DNA from: Andrena cerasifolii
Lineage: Eukaryota > Arthropoda > Insecta > Hymenoptera > Andrenidae
Direction of reading: 5' to 3'
DNA length: 64,000 nucleotides
Assembly: GCF_050908995.1 (NCBI RefSeq)
Contig: NC_135120.1
Coordinates: forward strand, 4,601,433 to 4,665,432
Positions 19,781 through 31,369 of this stretch are shown here, in pieces; within the stretch, counting starts at the first letter, position 1, and each line of letters begins with the position of its first letter. Made by a program: the position numbers and the translations under genes. Under the pieces are notes generated by a model that made no database searches, was not told the origin of the DNA, and saw only the letters and a list, made by a program, of their open reading frames with translations.

Positions 19781-20190
19781 GTAGGCGGGGTACCCTTTCC
19801 CCAGGGATTGTTCTGGGAGTGTGGGATCGGTCGTGAGCCGGCAAGCATCGCCATGTGGCACCTTTTACTTCTATTCCAAACGGCTACGGCTACGGAGAGT
19901 TTCTGGAGTATACGTTCTCTCTCGCTTCGCTACTGTAGTTCAGCGCTGAGAGCTTCGCTAGCGATCTTGGTATCGCGTGATAAGACCGAGAATATAGTAC
20001 TGTCTAAAGTGTATTTGCTAGTCGTCGAATAACACTAGGACACTGTGTATCCTGGCAGTTGCTGCTCTTGCATTAAAACCTTGACATACTAAAGAGTCCA
20101 CGAGTTTTATTCAATCCTTCAAGATATACATACGCCGAGGACTACGAAGGGGGATCATATGGTGCTACATCCATTAACAGGATCCCTACA
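19781..20190 (+). mobile_element. possible Gypsy 3' LTR region
   Basis: A purine run GAGGGGGAG at 19769-19778, the usual polypurine tract, is followed by TGTGTAGGCGGGGT. The region lacks coding sequence, has ATTAAAA near 20074 as a possible polyA signal, and ends around GGATCCCTACA. No second LTR copy is in the window, so the borders are guesses. Confidence 0.3.
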
Positions 20191-20320
20191 GTATGTGTAG
20201 GGATCCGTAGCGACATAACCGAAGCTTCACCGGAGGGCCACGAAGCCAGAGACTTTCTCGCAAGTCCTCGCTCGCCCTCTCGTCCGTATATATACGATTT
20301 TCTCCCCAGTCCTGATACTC

Positions 20321-20392
20321 AGCGTGTCTAAGGTAGGGTTCCGCCATGTAGCCTTACTGATGAGTCCTCTGGCGGACCCGGGACGAAACGCT
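20321..20392 (+). ncRNA. hammerhead self-cleaving ribozyme (copy 1)
   Basis: All conserved hammerhead parts are present in order: cleavage triplet GTC at 20326-20328, stem I TAAGG/CCTTA (20329-20333 with 20352-20356), core CTGATGA (20357-20363), stem II GTCC/GGAC (20364-20367 with 20381-20384), and GAAA (20385-20388). Stem III is short (GTGT before the cut with ACGC after GAA, one G-U pair). Loop I contains TCCGCCA (20340-20346), perfectly complementary to TGGCGGA in loop II (20370-20376), the loop-loop contact natural hammerheads need. The layout is open at stem III (type III). Predicted cut is between 20328 and 20329. It sits in an LTR-like, non-coding stretch after the Gypsy remnant. Confidence 0.8.
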
Positions 20393-20805
20393 CTCTCCTT
20401 TTCGGATGGTGATCCCTTTCTCTTCCGTTGCCACTGCAGACGGTTATCAGATCGCTACATATGGTTGCAAGTAGAATGCGTGCGTGTGGCAGTGTTTGCA
20501 GTTTTAGCTGTTCGCGCGCGCGAACCAATCATTGGATTGGTCAGGATTCGGTCTAATAAAAAATATTTTAAAACCCTTAAGTTTTGTGGCGGTACGACAC
20601 ATAAGAACTTCCTTCTGGGAAACATTGTTTATACAGCGCGTATCTCTGCTTACCTCTTTCTAGGCGCGACAAAGCGGCGAGAAGATAAACTCCGCTTTTA
20701 CACTCGGCCAATCGACCTCGAACCACCGCAGCGGATAGTCCTCCATTATCCGACTGCGTCTCCTCTCTACACGCCGACGATAGTTGAGTTTACATCAGTT
20801 TAGAC

Positions 20806-20934
20806 CAGGGCTGACTAACCGGTGGCCCTAGAATTCCTCCTTCTCATCTTCTCTTCTCGTCAGAGTCCGGTAGGTAGGGAGGGGGCCGTTCAGCGTAGCA
20901 GCAAGGCTCGTGGGTCACCAGTTAGTCAACACTG
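20806..20934. mobile_element. hAT MITE with 8-bp target duplication
   Basis: Ends CAGGGCTGACTAACC and, inverted, CAGTGTTGACTAACTGG. GTTTAGAC flanks both sides (20798-20805, 20935-20942), the 8-bp duplication expected of hAT. A diverged relative lies at 60993-61148. Confidence 0.85.
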
Positions 20935-20942
20935 GTTTAGAC

Positions 20943-21180
20943 AGTATCGTTCGATTCAGAATAATAAAACGTATAGAACGAACTCAGTGAAATTAATCAC
21001 CCTCGATTCCGACAGTTTCATTTACAAAATGGAAGATAACATCCATGTCATCGAAAAAATGCAGATAAAGAAACTTTGGTTTATGAAAGTTATGCACACT
21101 TAAATGCAGTTCAACTTTTGTGTAAAACAATTTTTTGTAAAGTTCAAAGAAAGTCCTAAAATTTCTTTATGTGAGTATGA
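20943..21180. other. intergenic or intronic spacer 3' of the last visible amidase exon
   Basis: AT-rich, short frames only. The missing C-terminal amidase exons are not found here or further left. Confidence 0.4.
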
Positions 21181-21185
21181 CTTAC

Positions 21186-24100
21186 CATCAAATATTTTTT
21201 CATATTTACAGTAACATTCAATGCCCACTCAGCATTTTCCTTTGGTAGTAAATCTTCGTCAATCAATTTAATAATTGCCGCTAGTGTTAATTCAGAGTGT
21301 CCAGTCAGTAATTTTGAGATTTCTGTAATGGCATTTGCACGGAACTGAAAAAGAATCAATATTGTCATTATTAAATAGTTCAATAATATTACATTAATGC
21401 AGTTTGTGTGTATGTATGTATGTAAACGCAAATTATGTACTACTGCCTATTTACTGATATTATAAAATTCACATACTTAACAATACATAGAAATGTAAGA
21501 AGACAGTATTAACATATGTACCTTTCCATTTGTTATACTCGATTTGAAATCAAAATTTTCTTGAGACATCCAAAACCGCCATAATCGGTAACTGTATTGA
21601 GAACCAGGTATCTTTATCTGTAATAAAAATACACGTAAAAGTTAGATCTTTATAACAAAAAAGCTTTTTATAAAAATGGGCTATAATTAATAAATCCAGT
21701 AAATATACCCAGATAGCACACAGACGCCCTAGATAGCACACTTCGTCTATAAGCCATCTTTAAGACGTCTTGAAAGTCTGAAAGACGGCTTATATACGAC
21801 GTGTGCTATCTGGGGCCTTAGCGACGTAAAGTCTTAAAGACGTCTATTTGTGACTAAACGCGACGTCTTTAAGACGCCGTTGTTACCAATCAAGACGTTC
21901 AGTCGTTCAGACCTAAAACAGACATAAAATGGACGTCTTCAAGACGTCCTGTTCTATCTGGGAATATATTACATATAAAAAAACAAAAGGAATTTACTTT
22001 TGTTGCGGATCCAGTAATTTCCTGAAAATGCTGTACTGCTTTTAAGAGAGCAGTTTTCATTTCGGAATTTACTTTACTTGCTCTCAAATCACCTGAACAT
22101 TCTTGATAAAAAATTTTAAGATATTTTAAATCTACTGCTGTATCGAGTTTAAGCAATGAAACTTTTTCTCCAACTAAAACTTTCAAAAAAGGTACTAGAT
22201 CTTCAGCCTTCTTACAGATCGGGCCTGATTCTGCCATTGAATTAGGGTAATCTGTTTGTCGAAGTCCAACACCTTTCAAAGGTGTTAAACCTGAAAAAAA
22301 TTTATTAGTATTATAAATTACAATACATTAATTATTTTCAGTTCATGTATTATAAACGTTATGCAAACCAACAAAAATTAAACTACTTTTAATAAGACTA
22401 GTCTTTAGACAGGGTGTTCGACTACTACTGATTGTGAGATCAAAATTAAGGATTAAGGAGTAATTCTAGGCACCAGATTAAGATGAAAATCAAGAATAAT
22501 GATATTGCGGTTGATGCTTTGTTTGTTAGCTACAAGTTTTAAACTCTTACTCCCTTTTATTCATAACCTACCCAGATAGCACACAGACGTCTTAAAGACA
22601 TCCTAAAGACGTCTATTTCAGACTTTCAAGACGTCTGCAATTGTCGTAAAGACGTCTGAAAGGCGTCTATAGACGTTTTTTTACGTCGTTTGTCAGGAAA
22701 CGGTACGTCTTTAAGACGTCTTATAGACATCTTTAAGTGGTCGTGAAGACGTCTCAAAGACGTCCATTTTAGACTTTCACGACGCCTCAAAGATGTCATC
22801 GTAAGGATTGAGTAGGCCTACTGCAGAGCTCTTTAAAGAGATATTAGAGATATTAAGCATGACTTGATTTGTGTTTATTAGAATGTATGTTTTAATGAAT
22901 TTAAGTATTTTGAAAAAGAAGCCCCGTCGAGTAACTCCTGTTCTCATTCGAGAAAGTCTATTTTCATGCTGATCAATATTTTCGTTTTTTCATAAAAAAG
23001 AAGAACGTCTTGCAATAGCGAATGATCGAGACATTTTTTGGTATATTCAAGTTCAAGTCGAAAATATCAATTTCCTTCGTCAAAAAAAACCGGTACTCGA
23101 GAATGACGGTATATGATCTGCCCGGCTCTCTTATAGGCATAACTGCTGTATTCCACCTGCGAGAAGCGCTCGGCCCGGTCGCCGCCTGGCGGTCGCGTAC
23201 TATTCATCGCGAGCCGGCCTAGTCATGACTTGTTTATGTACATATGCGTCTTGAAGACATCAAAACACAGTTGTTTAAAAAATGTTTTGGCATGGACGTT
23301 TCAAAGACGTCCTAAACACTTAACAAGACAGACGTCTTAAGGGCGTCTTAACACAGTCCTCTCAAAGACGTCTTACCACAGTCGTCTGAAAAACGTCTTG
23401 GCACAAACGTCTCGAAGACGACTTCTTAGAATCGTCTTGACAGCGACTTCTTACAATCGTTTTGACAGCGACGTCATAGAAACGTCTCGACAGCGACATC
23501 TGAAAACCGTCTCGGCAGCGACGTCTTAAAGACGTCTTAATAAAGTCGTCAGACGTTCAGCTCAAAAACAAACGTAAAATGGACGTCTTTAAGACGTCGT
23601 GTGCTATCTGGGTACCTATTTACCTGATGACAAAAAATACTACAGTTTATTAATTATAATGTTGATTAAAAATTAAATCACTCTAACAATTAAATTAACC
23701 TTAATGATTGACCGAAGCTGCATACTATTTCTTATTTAATAATAATTCATCATGTAGAATAATAAATCCTGCTAATCACAATTTCTTAACATAAAAATTA
23801 TGAGAATTTGTAAACCTTCAGTTGGTTTGTGACCAAAAACTCCATTAAAGAAGGCAGGCATTCTAGTAGAACCGCCAATATCACTGCCAATAGAAACTGC
23901 AGCTCCACAAGCAGCAATGATTGCTCCTTCTCCGCCACTGCTTCCACCAACATTTCTAGTAGTATTATATGGATTACAAGTTTGTCCATATAAATTGTTT
24001 CTTGACTCAGTCCACAAATTTAGCTCAGGAATATTTGTTTTTGCAATTAAAATTCCACCAGCATTTTTCACAAAATTCATTACTGTTGCATCTTCTTGGG

Positions 24101-26114
24101 AATGAAAATCACGTCTGGATAATAAACCCATTGTATGAAGCATACCTAAGTAATTGTTATAATTTAGTAGAATAAGTAATAAGTCATTGATCTATGATAC
24201 AATAATAAAAAATTATATATAAACTATACATTTTACAATTTTATTATAAGCTATATAATAATGTTATATTACCTTTGGCTTCAATACTTTCCTTTGTTGT
24301 GAAAGGAACGCCTAGGAAAGGTTTTTTCTCTTTTATCACATCAATGTTTTCACACTTTTGTATAACCATGTCTACTTCCTTAGCTTCTTCCAACGCATCG
24401 ATATATCTGTCTTCTACCACAGCATTTATTACGCTGTTTACTTCCTTTGCTCTCTCTATAAATGCTGTGACAACCATTACAGATGACACTTTCTTTATCC
24501 TATAATTATATGTTTATACTTTAATTAGCCTCTATAATTTTATTTTTTTTATCTGTAGTATTTACATTGATAATGATATGATTTACAACAATAATGTTTC
24601 AAATTAGACTCAATAATATATGTATAAATGATTTAATATAAATACATTGTATAAATACTATCCTACAGGGTGTCCCACTAAGGAGTGGACAGCGCGATAT
24701 CTCTTAAAGTATTGTCGATAAAAATATAAAAAAAATAGGGAATTGCATGGTTCGAGGGGGCCCATTTATTAGCGCGAACGAATTTTGTTTCCGATTATTA
24801 TTTTAAAAGATACGATGGTCAAGTTCGGTTTTTCAAATGGAACTATTTTTTTTTGAAGACCTGAGTTGATAGTGCGTTCCAAGACAAATTCAATAAGCTT
24901 TAATGTATACACTTTATTTCCACTGGTTTTCAAGATATTGCGCTTGCAAATTTACTGATTTTCACTGCAAGAAACCCCTCTGGAATGGCAAAAACCGGGG
25001 GCGGTCTTACTGACGCCACGGGTGGCACTGCCTGTTGAAATGGATACTTACCTGCCAAAGGTCTACGCCAGAAATGGCAGGCCCAAAGGCTGGACAATTA
25101 TTTTCCGTCGGAAATGCTACTTAGGTAGGTACATCTGCGGTATCGAGAAGCGTTACTTTTATTTCGCACTTGCTTCTAGGCTCGGATGGCCGGTTCTTTT
25201 GGGAGGGATGCAAGTTGGATTGGTTCTGATACAATCTACTCCCTATGGTTGAAATTTAGTCTAGCAACTTTCACTCCTCCTAAGCTAACCAATCCAACTT
25301 GCATCCCTCCCAAAAGAACCGGCCATCCGAGCGTAGAAGCAAGTGCGAAATAAAAGTAACGATGCGCTTCTCGATACCGCAGATGTACCTACCTAAGTAG
25401 CATTTCTGACGGAAAAGAATTGTCCAGCCTTTGGGCCTGCCATTTCTGGCGTAGATCTTTGGCAGGTAAGTATCCATTTCAACAGGCAGTGCCACCCGTG
25501 GCGTCAGTAAGACCGCCCCCGGTTTTTGCCATTTCAGAGGGGTTTCTTGCAGTGAAAATCAGTAAATTTGCAAGCGCAATATCTTAAAAACCAGTGGAAA
25601 TAAAGTGTATACATTAAAGCTTATTGAATTTGTCTTGGAACGCACTATCAACTCAGGTCTTCAAAAAAAATAGTTCCATTTGAAAAACCGAACTTGACCA
25701 TCGTATCTTTTAAAATAATAATCGGAAACAAAATTCGTTCGCGCTAATAAATGGGCCCCCTCGAACCATGCAATTCCCTATTTTTTGATATTTTTATCGA
25801 CAATACTTTAAGAGATATCGCGCTGTCCACTCCTTAGTGGGACACCGTGTAGATAATACAAGAAAAGGAGAATATAAAAAAATAAACAACAAAAGGTACC
25901 TGATTTTTTCAGCTAATTCAGATGCACTCATCAGCAGTAAATCATTTTTTATAGATGGTATCTTTTTTGCCCTGCCGTTATAATAGAACCCAAAAAGTAA
26001 GTCCACCGAAAAGTCGAATATCGCGTGTAATTGAATGATTACACACACTAAGAAGTCCTTGAACATCATTCTTATTATCCCAAACAGTGATTTGCAAGTG
26101 TCATTTTCCTGCAT
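21186..26114 (-). CDS. FAAH2: fatty-acid amide hydrolase 2-like amidase, six exons, 3' end not found
   Basis: Exons on the minus strand: 26114-25900, 24499-24273, 24145-23816, 22290-21998, 21617-21522, 21344-21186, all with GT-AG borders and phases that join into 440 codons without a stop. The first exon encodes a hydrophobic N-terminal segment (FLVCVIIQLHAIF), a likely membrane anchor. The amidase-signature catalytic set is present: Lys in VPFTTKES, Ser in GGSSGGEGA, and nucleophile Ser in GSDIGGSTR. The enzyme hydrolyses fatty-acid amides at membranes. The family is about 530 residues, so roughly 90 C-terminal residues are missing; the last exon ends in a good donor (GTAAGTC), so more exons should exist but are not seen. 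Introns hold two GACGTC-rich elements and a foldback. The start could be Met 26114 or the internal MM 45 bases later. Confidence 0.8.
21708..21962. mobile_element. GACGTC-rich palindromic element, copy 1
   Basis: Ends CCCAGATAGCACAC and GTTCTATCTGGG are inverted. The body is filled with AAGACGTCTT-type motifs and contains a smaller nested palindrome (about 21729-21817) bounded by the same TAGATAGCACAC / GTGTGCTATCTGG ends. It lies in the amidase intron between exons 4 and 5. Confidence 0.75.
22571..23612. mobile_element. GACGTC-rich palindromic element, copy 2
   Basis: Ends CCCAGATAGCACACAG and GTGTGCTATCTGGG, flanked by TA on both sides (22569-22570, 23613-23614). About fifteen GACGTC hexamers sit in both flanks of an unrelated 450-bp middle (about 22800-23250). 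Located in the intron between amidase exons 3 and 4. Confidence 0.8.
24666..25849. mobile_element. CAGGGTGTCCCAC foldback, copy A
   Basis: Two ~560-bp arms in inverted orientation, ends CAGGGTGTCCCACTAAGG and its inverse (the right end mutated to CCGTG), flanked by TA. No transposase. Internal frames of about 70 codons recur in every copy and are arm sequence, not genes. It sits in the first amidase intron. Confidence 0.9.
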
Positions 26115-27147
26115 ATAATATTATTTTGATTAATAAAGTAAATGAGCACAATTTATAAATCAATAGAAGAATATGCGAAATTATTTTCTTAAGAATAAAC
26201 ATAAATTTTGTATGCCAAACATGAATTCCTGAAAATTAATAAATATCTCATTAGGTACATAAATAATTTCTTGATTACCTGACTTCTTACTGAGGTGCAC
26301 ATATTGTTTGTCACAAAATTGACTCAGCAAATTTTGTGCACACTGCGCTCAGAAGTATCGTGAACTATCGTTCCAACTAACAATAAGTAATACAGATGCA
26401 AGGTGGGGAAGGTACCCCTTCCTAGACGCCAATCGGCTAAAGATGGCTAAAGGCTAACGGAAATCAGGGGGGCCAAGCTTCCCTCTTACGAAAGTTGAAG
26501 CAGAGTTTGTAGCGCCTCCTACCAATGAGGTGCGTACTAAACTGTGAATGTGTGAATTGGTGTGAATCGGGACGTATGTGTATGTGTATACGTGTAATGT
26601 ACCGTTTACTTTAAAACCTGTCCACGGATCGTCGCGCCAGCGACACGTATGCAGCAGATAGAAGGATAAACATTGAAATTGAATATTTCTTCTTTTCTTA
26701 GGAAAAGAAAATATATTCAATTGCTTTGTATATCCTTCTATCTGCTGCATACGCGTCACTGACGCGACAATCCATGGTCAGACGGCCTTAGAAAGGGTAA
26801 ACCAGGGAAAGTGAGGACACTTCCTCGTGTCTGCGCCAAACATTTCTAAATGACGACGGTCGTCATGGTAACATTTCACCAACGTCGAAAGGTTGTGTGT
26901 CGTGCTCACTGATACACGTAGGTATGTGTGTGTGATGTACCTAGCGCCTCCTACCAATACGGTGCTAACTAAACGGGAAAACTTCAGCCAAACAAAGACG
27001 GCTTGGTCCCCCTGACGGAAATGCGCAGACTGGATACGTCATGCCACTGCCGACTCTAGTACTGTATTATCCGGGCTGTACAACGTGGCAACACCGCTCA
27101 TGTGAGAATCGGGGGTCCTATTTTCAATAGTAGAGTTTTGTACTCAG
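26115..27147. other. intergenic, with repeated block
   Basis: TAGCGCCTCCTACCAAT with following bases occurs at about 26510 and 26941 in direct orientation, each near a GGGGGCC/GGTCCCCC-like GC block. A hairpin is listed separately. No gene supported; this may contain the amidase promoter. Confidence 0.5.
26625..26775. repeat. long hairpin with almost no loop
   Basis: GTATGCAGCAGATAGAAGG (about 26647) pairs with CCTTCTATCTGCTGCATAC (about 26733), and flanking GTCGCG and AATTGAATAT bases extend the stem to about 75 bp around a centre at 26701. Confidence 0.75.
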
Positions 27148-27426
27148 TAGTGATGGGCACCATCGAATAATTTAAAGTATCGACTACTTACTATTTAGTT
27201 GCGACATACTGTCGACTATGTTGTCGATAGTTTTTAGTCGATTGAAATTTCAGTTTAGTGGTTAGCAGTGGTGTGGTTATGTTTAGATCATAGTGCGTTA
27301 CGCCGCAACAATTTGTGTATTTCTTCCTTCACCTAGAATAAATATGGGTATATTATGGATTTAAGTATAAAAGAATTTCATCTAAAAAATTGTTTAAAGA
27401 AATATCTGATATTTTGACCTACTCCA

Positions 27427-29328
27427 TTATTCCATATTAAAATTTAAAAAAATTAATTGATTTAAATTTTTTGTGGACAATCTATTTTTCCTTTCGGACA
27501 TAATCTGGCCAGCTTTCGAAAATATTCTTTCTGAGGGTACAGAAGTTGCAGGTGTACATAAATATTTTTCGCTTATTTTTTTTAATTTGGGCATTGTGTG
27601 TCTATGGGTCTTCCAAAATTCTATAGGGTTACTTTTAATGTTTTCATACGGCAGTTCTAAATATTGCTTTGTTATATTTTCTGCACTTTCTAAAGGCGTG
27701 GAGCATTTTCTGGTTAAGTGCGAAACTTTATTTAAATAAAAATTCCAGAATCCTGAATTTTGATCCGGTGACTCTTCGTCTTGTTGTGGATTTATAACCC
27801 TATTTTCATTATTCATAACATTTAATAAAGTTTTAATTTCTGAATGTATGGCTGTCTTTGCTGTTTGTGCGTTAATATTATTTTGAAAAACTGCTGTTTT
27901 AAATCGGGGGTCTAGTATAGTTGCTGCACGTGTAATTTTATTTGTCTCTATGTAATCAAATCTAATATCAATATTATTTAATAAATTAATTTTCAATAAA
28001 TGTCCAGACCTTGTCATGGGTGTAATATTTTCGATAGAATTTTGAATACCAGTTATTAATGGCACAATTTTGGAGGCTGTGGAATATTTTTCGGCACTAA
28101 GATCTGTGGTTATATATTCTATCGGTTTTAATAATGGTATCACGTCTTCTATCATTTCCCACTGTTCCTCATTTAATGTTTCAGAAGATCTGGGAAATTT
28201 TGGTAATGATACCACAGCGGCAGATAAAGGAACTCTCAACGCAAATAATCTCTCCAACATTATAAGAGAGGAGTTCCATCGAGTATGAATGTCCTGTTTT
28301 AATTTTAGGTGCTGTAATTCCATTTGGGCTTGTATCGCTCTTAATTTGTCTGCAGCAGTAACACTAATTTTAAAATGGGTGACTATGGAACGGCAAGTTT
28401 TTAATGTGCTAACGATATCTGGAATAGCACTAATTGAGTCATTCACAACTAAGTTTAACGTGTGTGCTGCACATGGCAAATGTAAGTAACCCAGACTACG
28501 TACAGCACCTATCATATTTGCAGCATTATCAGTTACAACTGCAACAGTTTTATCTGCTATATTAAATTCTGTTAAAGTATCTTGTATTATACTTGTTATA
28601 TATTCAATTGTATGTCTTTCATCTAAAATGCTAGTGGCTAATACGTTCGTATATAGTTTGTCTTGAAGAATGTAATGACTAGTAACCGTGACAAAAGATT
28701 GTGTGTTTAAATTTGACCAGATATCTGTTGTAATGGAGACGTACGTTGTTTGTTGCAGGTTTTGCAAAATTTTATTTTTAGTGTCAGCATATACTTGCGG
28801 TAAAATGGAACGTCCAAAAGTTCGTCGAGTTGGCAATTGATAGCGAGGTTCCAGTTCTTTGACGAATTCAATAAATCCTTTATCCTCAACAATACTTAAA
28901 GTTTGTAAGTCTTTACATATCATGGCTACCACCAGATTATTTAATTTCATAATTTTTGTTTGAGGCAGATCATTTGAAATTGTCCTTAAGGTCAATTGCC
29001 TTAAATGTACCTGCGGTCTTTGCGCTGTAGTTGGTAAGTCAGCATTTTGAGCTATAAGATATGCACTCGAAGTGGATGCCACAGGTGTTATATCTTGTAT
29101 TACTGTTCCAGGTATAACAGGTTCATCGATGTCTATCGACTCTGCTGCTTCTTGATCCCGCTCTCGATTCGCTTCAAGCACTGTAAAATGTTTGCGTTTC
29201 AAGTGTTCATGCAAATTGCTAGTGTTTCCTGCATTTTTATATTCTCTTTTACATAAGAGACACATCGCAGTAGTTGGTGTCTTTTTTTCAAAATATTTCC
29301 ATACTAGTGAGCGCTTTTGTCGATACAT
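27427..29328 (-). CDS. hAT transposase with BED zinc finger, intact
   Basis: One uninterrupted 633-codon frame. N-terminus is a BED finger (Cys23, Cys26, His42, His47 in MCLLCKREY...LHEHLKRKH). The RNase H-like core shows ITTDIWSNLNTQSF (first Asp) and AVVTDNAANMIGAV (second Asp), then HLPCAAHTLNLVV; the C-terminal hATC dimerisation region has YLCTPATSVPSERIFS and RKNRLSTKNLNQLIFLN. Such enzymes cut and paste the element by binding its terminal repeats in the nucleus. It resembles ZBED1-type proteins, so a domesticated gene is an alternative, but flanking terminal repeats make a transposon more likely. No defect is visible. Confidence 0.9.
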   Translation of the reverse strand: MYRQKRSLVWKYFEKKTPTTAMCLLCKREYKNAGNTSNLHEHLKRKHFTVLEANRERDQEAAESIDIDEPVIPGTVIQDITPVASTSSAYLIAQNADLPTTAQRPQVHLRQLTLRTISNDLPQTKIMKLNNLVVAMICKDLQTLSIVEDKGFIEFVKELEPRYQLPTRRTFGRSILPQVYADTKNKILQNLQQTTYVSITTDIWSNLNTQSFVTVTSHYILQDKLYTNVLATSILDERHTIEYITSIIQDTLTEFNIADKTVAVVTDNAANMIGAVRSLGYLHLPCAAHTLNLVVNDSISAIPDIVSTLKTCRSIVTHFKISVTAADKLRAIQAQMELQHLKLKQDIHTRWNSSLIMLERLFALRVPLSAAVVSLPKFPRSSETLNEEQWEMIEDVIPLLKPIEYITTDLSAEKYSTASKIVPLITGIQNSIENITPMTRSGHLLKINLLNNIDIRFDYIETNKITRAATILDPRFKTAVFQNNINAQTAKTAIHSEIKTLLNVMNNENRVINPQQDEESPDQNSGFWNFYLNKVSHLTRKCSTPLESAENITKQYLELPYENIKSNPIEFWKTHRHTMPKLKKISEKYLCTPATSVPSERIFSKAGQIMSERKNRLSTKNLNQLIFLNFNME

Positions 29329-30072
29329 ATTGTATTATATACACTAGCAACTATATACACACTACTAACTACACTATATATACACTATTAATGAAAATCA
29401 CTATAGTTTATTAAATAGTTTATAATACTGTATAAGTAATAGTTTATTAAACACTTTATTACACTATTCAAACAATGGTTTATTGGAATTATTTAAATAC
29501 TGAGTACTGAGAAAGACAGTGCTTTTAAAATTGGTTTAGAACTACTTAATTTTTTAGAAAATTAGAACTATATACGCTGATGCTGACACGTTCAAATCTA
29601 CGCTTAACTAAATCCCCGATCGTACTGAACTTGTATCGAGGCATTTGTTTATTTTACTTGTGACGTAGCGGACTGCGTTAATGGGATCCTTTGACTGGAA
29701 AGGATACTTTAGATACCTAGCTCTGTTCTCTGTTGCAAGGAAAGTCACATAGGAAAGTACGTTCCACAATCATAATTTCTCCCAGTTATATGTAACTTTC
29801 TTTACTTTCTTCAATTTTGATTGTTAAAACATAGTATTTCAAAATTTCTTATTTTTAATAATTTATAAGTATTTTAATGTTGTCGGTATTATACGGTATA
29901 TAGGACAGGATAAATATAATTATAAAATATTGCTTTTTATAGGATGTAATTAATTTATTAACATAAGCAACAATATAAATACAAAACGTTACTAAACTTC
30001 TGAAAGAAATAATGTAATACGGATTAAAATATTATTAAAATGATATTACTAATATTAATATCAAATATTAAT

Positions 30073-30098
30073 AGATATATATATATATATATATATAA
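30073..30098. repeat. (AT)n microsatellite
   Basis: About 12 AT units in the non-coding right part of the hAT element. Confidence 0.9.
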
Positions 30099-31369
30099 TT
30101 ATAGAATACTATTTTTCCTATAAATTATTATTTATGTTTTAATAGTAATATAATATTAATACAAGATATTAATGAACTCCTGAAAAATAATATAATCAAT
30201 AAAATAATTCGAAAATTACAGCAAACACCAATGAGCGACTACATGTTCAGATTAGAAAGAATGGTATAGCGACAACGAGGCCTGACAGTGTTAAATACGC
30301 CACGACAGTCATAAATTACTTCAAGCCCTTGAAAAGCGAACGTTGCGCGCTTACGAAAACAAAGGTGCTTATTCGGACGGAAAAATCATTCTTTTCAGCT
30401 GACGAGTATCGGCAGTATTTTTTGAAATTATTGATTCAACATTAAAAATATTTACGCCTTATTCATTTGCGTTTTTATCCTTTCTTCTTACAATACTATT
30501 ACAATAATATTACTATACAATAATAAAAACATTGTAAAACAATTAAAGAATTATTCTTTTATTTTCGTTAGAAATAATACTAGTCCACCCTTGCTTCCCG
30601 TAATATTTAGATTTTTAGATGCTTTCATCATCAAGTGACAGTGCCAAATTCTGAGATAATACGTTATAAAGTAGTTGTGGTTTGTCTTCTTCACTTTTGA
30701 TACGTACAATTTCTTATTAATGTAAAAGAGAAATGAAAGTATTCGTGCACTCTAGAAAAGTAAATGACATTTTTAAAATGAAACTTTTAGAATTACTGGA
30801 GAAGATAATGCATAAAAAGCTATTTGAGAAAATTACAATTATTTGTATCGCGAAATAAATAATAAAAAACACTTCTCCACTTTTTCATCTAATCCTTTAA
30901 TGAAAATCAAAATACTGTCTTTCGTTAATATCAGTAAGTTGTATGCATGTTGACAATCTCATTAAAATTGGTTAACGTTACTATGAAATACAAACTATTA
31001 AAAGTGGTGAAAATCACAATTTCTTACAACATTCGCCCAATAACTGTGTAAATCTAGTAGGGTTGCACTAGTTTCCATTATACATAATCGAATATACACA
31101 TGTTTAACGAATGAATTATTCGATACCGCTAACGAATGAATCTATTATGTATTTGATATAGTAAATCTCGTGATAAAATCTATTCAAAATTCCCGCCGTT
31201 TAAATTCAATTGATCCGTAACTCCACCATACGACCGATAGCATAGTTCAAGCGACTTCATTTTATTAGTCAACTGATTCAGTCGATAGTTCTGAAAATCA
31301 GTCGACTAAAAATAATAGTTGGCTACTATCGACTAATCGATAGTTTTTATTCGATGGTGCCCATCACTA

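Larger units (their letters stand above)
27148..31369 (-). mobile_element. hAT transposon, 4.2 kb
   Basis: Ends TAGTGATGGGCACCATCG match perfectly in inverted orientation at 27148 and 31369. Subterminal copies of TCGATAGTTTTTA and GTCGACTA occur near both ends, as expected for hAT transposase binding. The transposase is on the minus strand. About 2 kb between its start and the right end (29342-31340) is AT-rich with no gene seen. The 8-bp flanks (GTACTCAG, TATAAAAT) do not match. Confidence 0.8.

Noticed and set aside
20324..20803. 159-codon plus-strand frame
   Set aside because: It overlaps the hammerhead and LTR-like sequence, has no domain, and its composition is not protein-like.
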